DNA of 64,000 nucleotides from Bosea sp. ANAM02 (GTDB lineage Bacteria; Pseudomonadota; Alphaproteobacteria; Rhizobiales; Beijerinckiaceae): contig NZ_AP022848.1 in NCBI RefSeq assembly GCF_011764485.1, positions 3,810,001-3,874,000 on the forward strand. Direction: 5' to 3'. The notes below the pieces were generated by a model. That model was not told where the DNA came from. It saw only the letters and a list, made by a program, of their open reading frames with translations, and did no database searches. Both the position numbers and the translations under genes were made by a program. Numbering within the stretch: position 1 is the stretch's first letter; each line of letters starts with the position of its first letter. Below, one piece after another: positions 60,335 to 64,000 of the stretch.

Positions 60335-61099
60335 ATGGCGGCCGGCGGCGGAATCGATCCGATCCACCAATTCCACATCACGAATCTCGTTGAGCTGAAG
60401 CCGCTCGGCATCAACCTGTCGTTCACCAACACCTCGTTGTGGATGGTGATCGTGCTCGCCGTCGTCTCGGCGCTGATGATCTACGGCTCGAGCCAGCGCG
60501 CGGTCGTTCCCGGCCGCCTGCAGTCGCTCGCCGAGATGATCTACGAATTCGTCGCCTCCACGCTGACCGGCGTGATGGGCAAGGAAGGCATGAAGTTCTT
60601 TCCCTTCGTGTTTTCGCTGTTCATGTTCGTGCTGGCCAGCAACATGCTGGGGATGATCCCCGGCTCGTTCACCGTCACCAGCCAGATCATCGTCACCGCC
60701 GCCTTCGCCGTGCTCGTCATCTCGGTCGTGCTGATCTATGGCATCGTGAAGCATGGCAGCCATTTCTTCGGCCTGTTCGTGCCGTCGGGCGTGCCCGGCT
60801 GGCTTCTGCCCTTCATGGTGCTGATCGAGGCCGTCTCCTTCCTGTCGCGCCCGGTTTCGCTGTCGCTTCGCCTGTTCGGCAACATGCTGGCCGGCCATAT
60901 CGCGCTGAAGGTCTTCGGCGGCTTCGTCGTCGCGCTGCTCGGCTCGGGCGCCGTGCTGAGCTACGCCATCGCGCCGCTGCCGCTGCTTCTGGCGGTCGCT
61001 CTGACCGCGCTCGAATTCCTCGTCGCCTTCCTGCAGGCCTATGTCTTCGCGATCCTGACCTGCGTCTATCTCAACGACGCGCTGCACCCCGGCCACTGA
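60335..61099 (+). CDS. atpB: ATP synthase Fo subunit a
   Basis: The 254-residue a subunit of the ATP synthase Fo motor, which forms the two proton half-channels beside the c-ring. It begins with [17 protein letters not shown] and has five to six membrane helices. The essential arginine lies in [40 protein letters not shown] is the last helix. Start at ATG 60335, 42 bp after atpI. Confidence 0.97.
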   Translation: MAAGGGIDPIHQFHITNLVELKPLGINLSFTNTSLWMVIVLAVVSALMIYGSSQRAVVPGRLQSLAEMIYEFVASTLTGVMGKEGMKFFPFVFSLFMFVLASNMLGMIPGSFTVTSQIIVTAAFAVLVISVVLIYGIVKHGSHFFGLFVPSGVPGWLLPFMVLIEAVSFLSRPVSLSLRLFGNMLAGHIALKVFGGFVVALLGSGAVLSYAIAPLPLLLAVALTALEFLVAFLQAYVFAILTCVYLNDALHPGH

Positions 61100-61167
61100 G
61101 GTCACGGGCAGCGCTCGCGAGAGTTCATCCCACCCCTGTCATTAAGTTCCACACTGGAGATAAGACC

Positions 61168-61395
61168 ATGGATCCTGTTGCAGCCAAGTTCATCGGCGCC
61201 GGCCTCGCCTCGCTCGGCATGGGCCTCGCCGCCATCGGCGTCGGCACCATCTTCGGCAACTTCCTCTCGGGCGCGCTGCGCAACCCCTCGGCGGCCGACG
61301 GCCAGTTCCCGCGCGCCTTCATCGGCGCGGCGCTCGCCGAAGGTCTGGGCATCTTCGCGTTCGTCGTCGCGCTCGTCCTGCTCTTCGTGGTCTGA
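61168..61395 (+). CDS. atpE: ATP synthase Fo subunit c
   Basis: The 75-residue c subunit, a helical hairpin that forms the rotating ring. [20 protein letters not shown] and the polar loop ALRNPSA lie before the second helix, [20 protein letters not shown], where Glu58 is the proton carrier. ATG 61168 has ACTGGAGATAAG upstream, containing a GGAG ribosome binding site. The gene is shorter than the ORF in its frame, which runs back into atpB as a shadow. Confidence 0.97.
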   Translation: MDPVAAKFIGAGLASLGMGLAAIGVGTIFGNFLSGALRNPSAADGQFPRAFIGAALAEGLGIFAFVVALVLLFVV

Positions 61396-61484
61396 CGCTT
61401 CCGTCGACCGCTTTCTCGTCGCGCGTCCGGGCTATCCGCCCAAGCGCGCGACGGTTTCCTATCTTCAGCGCTGAAAGGCACGCT

Positions 61485-62096
61485 ATGCCGGTTCGATCTT
61501 CAGGGTTCGCGCGAAAAGGATGGCCTGTGGCCGTCGCCTCGTTCGCCACTCTGCTGGCGGGTGCGGCGCAGGCTGCCACTCCGGGCCTGAGCGGCGAGAA
61601 GGCCTCCTTCCCGCCCTTCGACCCCGCGCATTTCGCCAGCAACCTGTTCTGGCTCGCCGTCACCTTCGGTGCGTTGTACTGGCTGATGTCCAAGGTCGCG
61701 CTGCCGCGCCTCGGCTCCATCCTCGAAGAACGCGCCGAGACGATCGGCCGCGATCTCGACCAGGCCACGCAGATGCAGGCCAAGGCCGAGGACATGGCGC
61801 AGGCCTATGAGAAGGCCCTCGCCGAAGCGCGCAAGAACGCCCAGGGCATCGCCCAGACGGCGCGCGAGGCCGGCGCCAAGGCGAGCGACGCCCAGCGCCA
61901 CGCCACCGAGGCCGAGCTTGCCGCCAAGATGGCGCAGGCCGAGGCGACCATCGCCAAGACCAAGACCAAGGCGATGGGCAATGTGCGCGATCTCGGCAGC
62001 GACATCGCCGCCGCCATCGTCACCAAGCTGACCGGTCAGGCTCCCAGCGCCAGCGAGGCGTCGGCGGCCGTCGACCAGGCCCTGACGCGCGGCTGA
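61485..62096 (+). CDS. ATP synthase Fo subunit b'
   Basis: The 203-residue b' subunit of the peripheral stalk. Phototrophic and alphaproteobacterial ATP synthases use a b/b' heterodimer. A 50-residue N-terminal extension with a signal-like VAVASFATLLAGAAQA precedes the single membrane helix (FASNLFWLAVTFGALYWLMS) and a long coiled coil with Ala/Lys/Glu repeats to about 180. It begins at ATG 61485 and lies 11 bp before atpF. The divergent duplicate of b is expected here. Confidence 0.94.
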   Translation: MPVRSSGFARKGWPVAVASFATLLAGAAQAATPGLSGEKASFPPFDPAHFASNLFWLAVTFGALYWLMSKVALPRLGSILEERAETIGRDLDQATQMQAKAEDMAQAYEKALAEARKNAQGIAQTAREAGAKASDAQRHATEAELAAKMAQAEATIAKTKTKAMGNVRDLGSDIAAAIVTKLTGQAPSASEASAAVDQALTRG

Positions 62097-62107
62097 GGAG
62101 AGTTCAG

Positions 62108-62584
62108 ATGGATACTTTCTGGGTCGGCGTCGCGCTCGTCATCTTCCTGGCCATCCTGGTCAAGTTCGGCGTGCCGGGCGCGATCGTGAAGGCGCTCGAC
62201 GCCCGCGGCGAGAAGGTCGCGCAGGAATTGGCGGAAGCCCGCCGCCTGCGCCAGGAGGCCGAGAAGCTCCTCGCCGAGTACGATGCCAAGCGCAAGGCCG
62301 CCGAGGCCGAGGCCGCCGAGATCGTCTCCTCCGCCAACGACGAGGCCAAGCGCCTCGCGGCGGAAGCCGAGGCCAAGCTCGCCGATTTCGTCGCCCGCCG
62401 CACCAAGGCGGCCGAGGAGAAGATCGCCCAGGCCGAGAGCCAGGCCGAGGCCGAGGTTCGCGCCGCGGCTGCGGAGGCCGCCACCAAGGCCGCCGAGACC
62501 ATCCTGCGCGGCCAGATGGCCGGCAAGGCCGGCGAAGCCGCCTTCGCTGCGGGGCTGAACGAGATCAAGGCCAAGCTCAACTGA
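62108..62584 (+). CDS. atpF: ATP synthase Fo subunit b
   Basis: The 158-residue b subunit of the peripheral stalk. A short N-terminal membrane helix (FWVGVALVIFLAILVKFGVP) leads to a long Ala/Glu-rich coiled coil containing ARRLRQEAEKLLAEYDAKRK and AEKAAEAEA-type heptads. It pairs with b' encoded 11 bp upstream. GAGGAGAG precedes the ATG at 62108. It ends the Fo operon; the F1 genes (atpHAGDC) are not in this window, as usual in Alphaproteobacteria. Confidence 0.96.
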   Translation: MDTFWVGVALVIFLAILVKFGVPGAIVKALDARGEKVAQELAEARRLRQEAEKLLAEYDAKRKAAEAEAAEIVSSANDEAKRLAAEAEAKLADFVARRTKAAEEKIAQAESQAEAEVRAAAAEAATKAAETILRGQMAGKAGEAAFAAGLNEIKAKLN

Positions 62585-62609
62585 GCTGATCGCGATCGCT
62601 ACAACTTAG

Positions 62610-62640
62610 GCGCCGCGCTTTCCCAAGCGCGGCGCTTTCA
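62610..62640 (+). terminator. Intrinsic terminator of the atp Fo operon
   Basis: GCGCCGCGCTT-TCCC-AAGCGCGGCGC is a perfect 11-bp stem followed by TTTCATTT, 25 bp after atpF. Confidence 0.9.
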
Positions 62641-62724
62641 TTTGCAGTTGATAGACCCGTGCGTCTGCACAGCCCTTCCGGGGCGCCCCACAGGGCCGAG
62701 CCCGGACTCCAGGAACGCGCCGCC

Positions 62725-62813
62725 CCGTTATGGTCGGCCTCATGCCGACCATAACGTCTTCTTCCAGGGCAATGTTCAAGACGTGGATGCTCGCCGCAGG
62801 GGCGAGCATGACG
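62725..62813. repeat. Palindromic intergenic repeat, family A copy 5 (divergent)
   Basis: A more divergent copy that begins CGTTATGGTCGGCC, has a local palindrome TATGGTCGGC with GCCGACCATA, and shares the core TTCAAGACGTGGATGCTCGC and CGAGCATGACG end. It fills the 322-bp gap between atpF and the transpeptidase gene, together with the terminator. Confidence 0.72.
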
Positions 62814-62906
62814 ATTCTGGAAGAGCGTCGTGCTGGTAGATTCCGGGCTCATTGCAATGTCCCGGAACGACGAGGTGGTATTGCGCCAGCTTGCGATGCA
62901 ACGGGT

Positions 62907-64000
62907 TCAATTGCTGGCGGTCGCCGCGCGAGCCTGGGCATTGTCCGCCGCCGTGATCGGCCCGAAAGCCGGCCGCGGCTGCGGCATGGCGACCGCCTTG
63001 GGCTTGGGCTTGCGCGGCTGGATCGTCGAGGTGACGATGCCCTGCGGCGTGTCGAGCCCGTAGATGTCGTCGCGGAACTGGACCTGCCCGTCTGCACCCT
63101 GCCAGCCGGTCAGGTAGACCCAGGCGACAGGAACCTGCTTCTTCAGCGCGATGTTCTTGCGCTCGCCCTTGGCGATCTCGTCCTCGATGCCCTGACGGGT
63201 CCACTCCGAGCCTTCCAGCAGCCAGGCCGCGAGATCACGCACGCCCTCGATACGGGCGCAGCCGGAAGAGTTGAAGCGCACGTCGTTGCGGAACAGCGTC
63301 TTCTTCGGCGTGTCGTGCATATAGACCGCGTCGCCGTTGGGCATATCGATCTTGAGCTGGCCGAGCGAGTTGGTCAGCCCCGGCTCCTGGCGCACATAGA
63401 AATAGGGGTTCTTCAGGGTCGACCAGTTGACGCTCGCGGGGTCGATTTCCTTGTTCTCGGCGCCGAGCAGCTTCATGTTCGACTTGGCGATGAAGCCCGG
63501 ATCCTTGCGCATATGCGGGATGATGTCGGCCTTGACGATCGACATCGGCACCGTCCAGTACGGATTCAGGTTGACCGAGGAGATATTGGCCTGGATCACC
63601 GGCGAGGGCCGGTCCGGCCGGCCGACGATGGCGAGATGGCGCTGGGCGACCGTGCCGTTCTCGACAGCCTCGACGCTGGCGCCGGGAATGTTCACCACGA
63701 CATAGCGACTGGCGAAATTGAAGCCGTTGCCCTTGAGCCGCTCCAGCGTCGCAGTGAGCTGGTTCAGGCGCAGTTCGACCGGCGTGTTCATCGCCTTGAA
63801 GGTCAGGCGGCCGACCGTGCCGAGATCCGACAGGCCATGCCGACGCTGGAAACGCTTCACCGCCTCGGTCACGTTGGCATCGTAGACGTCGCCCGGCATG
63901 GCCTCGGGCGCGAGATCGCCGCTGGCGAGCAGGCGCTGCTTCAGCGCGGCGACGTCGGGCCCCTGCGAATCCGGCTTCAGGGCCGTGACGCTCGACGGCA
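62907..64000 (-). CDS. L,D-transpeptidase, YcbB-type (partial, runs off window)
   Basis: The C-terminal 363 codons or so of an L,D-transpeptidase, an enzyme that makes 3-3 cross-links in peptidoglycan. The frame stays open to base 64000, so the N-terminus is outside. A peptidoglycan-binding domain is visible near the edge (PDVAALKQRLLASGDL, VTEAVKRFQRRHGLSDLGTV). The YkuD catalytic domain has RYVVVNIPGASVEAVENG, VYMHDTPKKTLF and the active-site cysteine in VRFNSSGCARIEGV. The C-terminus carries a Pro/Lys-rich tail. A start at 63899 is not real, because the coding frame continues upstream. Confidence 0.92.
   Translation of the reverse strand, partial: PSSVTALKPDSQGPDVAALKQRLLASGDLAPEAMPGDVYDANVTEAVKRFQRRHGLSDLGTVGRLTFKAMNTPVELRLNQLTATLERLKGNGFNFASRYVVVNIPGASVEAVENGTVAQRHLAIVGRPDRPSPVIQANISSVNLNPYWTVPMSIVKADIIPHMRKDPGFIAKSNMKLLGAENKEIDPASVNWSTLKNPYFYVRQEPGLTNSLGQLKIDMPNGDAVYMHDTPKKTLFRNDVRFNSSGCARIEGVRDLAAWLLEGSEWTRQGIEDEIAKGERKNIALKKQVPVAWVYLTGWQGADGQVQFRDDIYGLDTPQGIVTSTIQPRKPKPKAVAMPQPRPAFGPITAADNAQARAATASN

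Noticed and set aside
63899..63899. Start of the L,D-transpeptidase at the ATG at 63899
   Set aside because: The frame remains open to base 64000 and encodes more of a peptidoglycan-binding domain, so the true start is outside the window.

Overview
The window is GC-rich chromosomal DNA from an alphaproteobacterium, most likely a member of the Hyphomicrobiales (Rhizobiales). Support comes from a CcrM-type GANTC methyltransferase, a PdhS-like PleC/DivJ-family kinase, a DUF1150 gene downstream of an Hsp20 gene, two phasins, a split b/b' ATP synthase Fo operon, a GTTC-N7-GTTC LexA-type box and the mutY-DUF721-dsbA-smc neighbourhood. Protein style and gene order remind me of Bosea or a close relative, but the genus is a guess. 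There is no rRNA, CRISPR array, transposase or prophage. Most of the window is core genome with small accessory insertions and many palindromic intergenic repeats.

Region 1 (1-16 kb): a TerC protein, then a haloacid-dehalogenase-like hydrolase translationally coupled to a tartrate/D-malate-type dehydrogenase. The translation block infC, rpmI, rplT, pheS, pheT lies on the minus strand in classical order but is interrupted three times: an MFS exporter with a divergent TetR repressor and three palindromic operators, a LOG-family gene, and a GT21 glycosyltransferase between pheS and pheT. infC appears to start at ATT. Then come a GT4 glycosyltransferase, an ABHD10-like hydrolase, DUF1150/Hsp20 and tRNA-His(GUG).

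Region 2 (16-32.5 kb): two phasins, the PdhS-like kinase, MgtE, a glutathione S-transferase, an EamA exporter, an operon of LysR with a tripartite tricarboxylate transporter (tctB-tctA-tctC), a DUF1236 glycine-zipper protein, and a minus-strand cluster of a URC1-like GTP cyclohydrolase II homologue, a URC4-like DUF1688 protein and uracil phosphoribosyltransferase. This matches the gene set of the poorly characterised URC uracil-catabolism pathway.

Region 3 (32.5-47 kb): glyQ-glyS, three tandem small secreted Arg/Tyr-rich proteins, a tRNA1(Val)-type methyltransferase with DUF2007, a polyprenyl diphosphate synthase, ispE with a TPR protein, a 36-residue lipoprotein, ETF-ubiquinone oxidoreductase, a uracil-DNA glycosylase, a YpfJ-type zinc metallopeptidase and a 41-residue acidic protein with a strong ribosome binding site.

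Region 4 (47-64 kb): a PA0069-family radical SAM protein with a LexA-type box upstream, RNase HII, CcrM, a peptidoglycan-binding papain-like protease without a signal peptide, MutY, a thioredoxin/CcdA pair, a DUF721 (DciA-like) protein, DsbA, SMC, the ATP synthase Fo operon (atpI-B-E-F'-F) and an L,D-transpeptidase that runs off the right edge.

Four families of long palindromic repeats (each with two to five copies) fill many gaps and account for most gene-free stretches.
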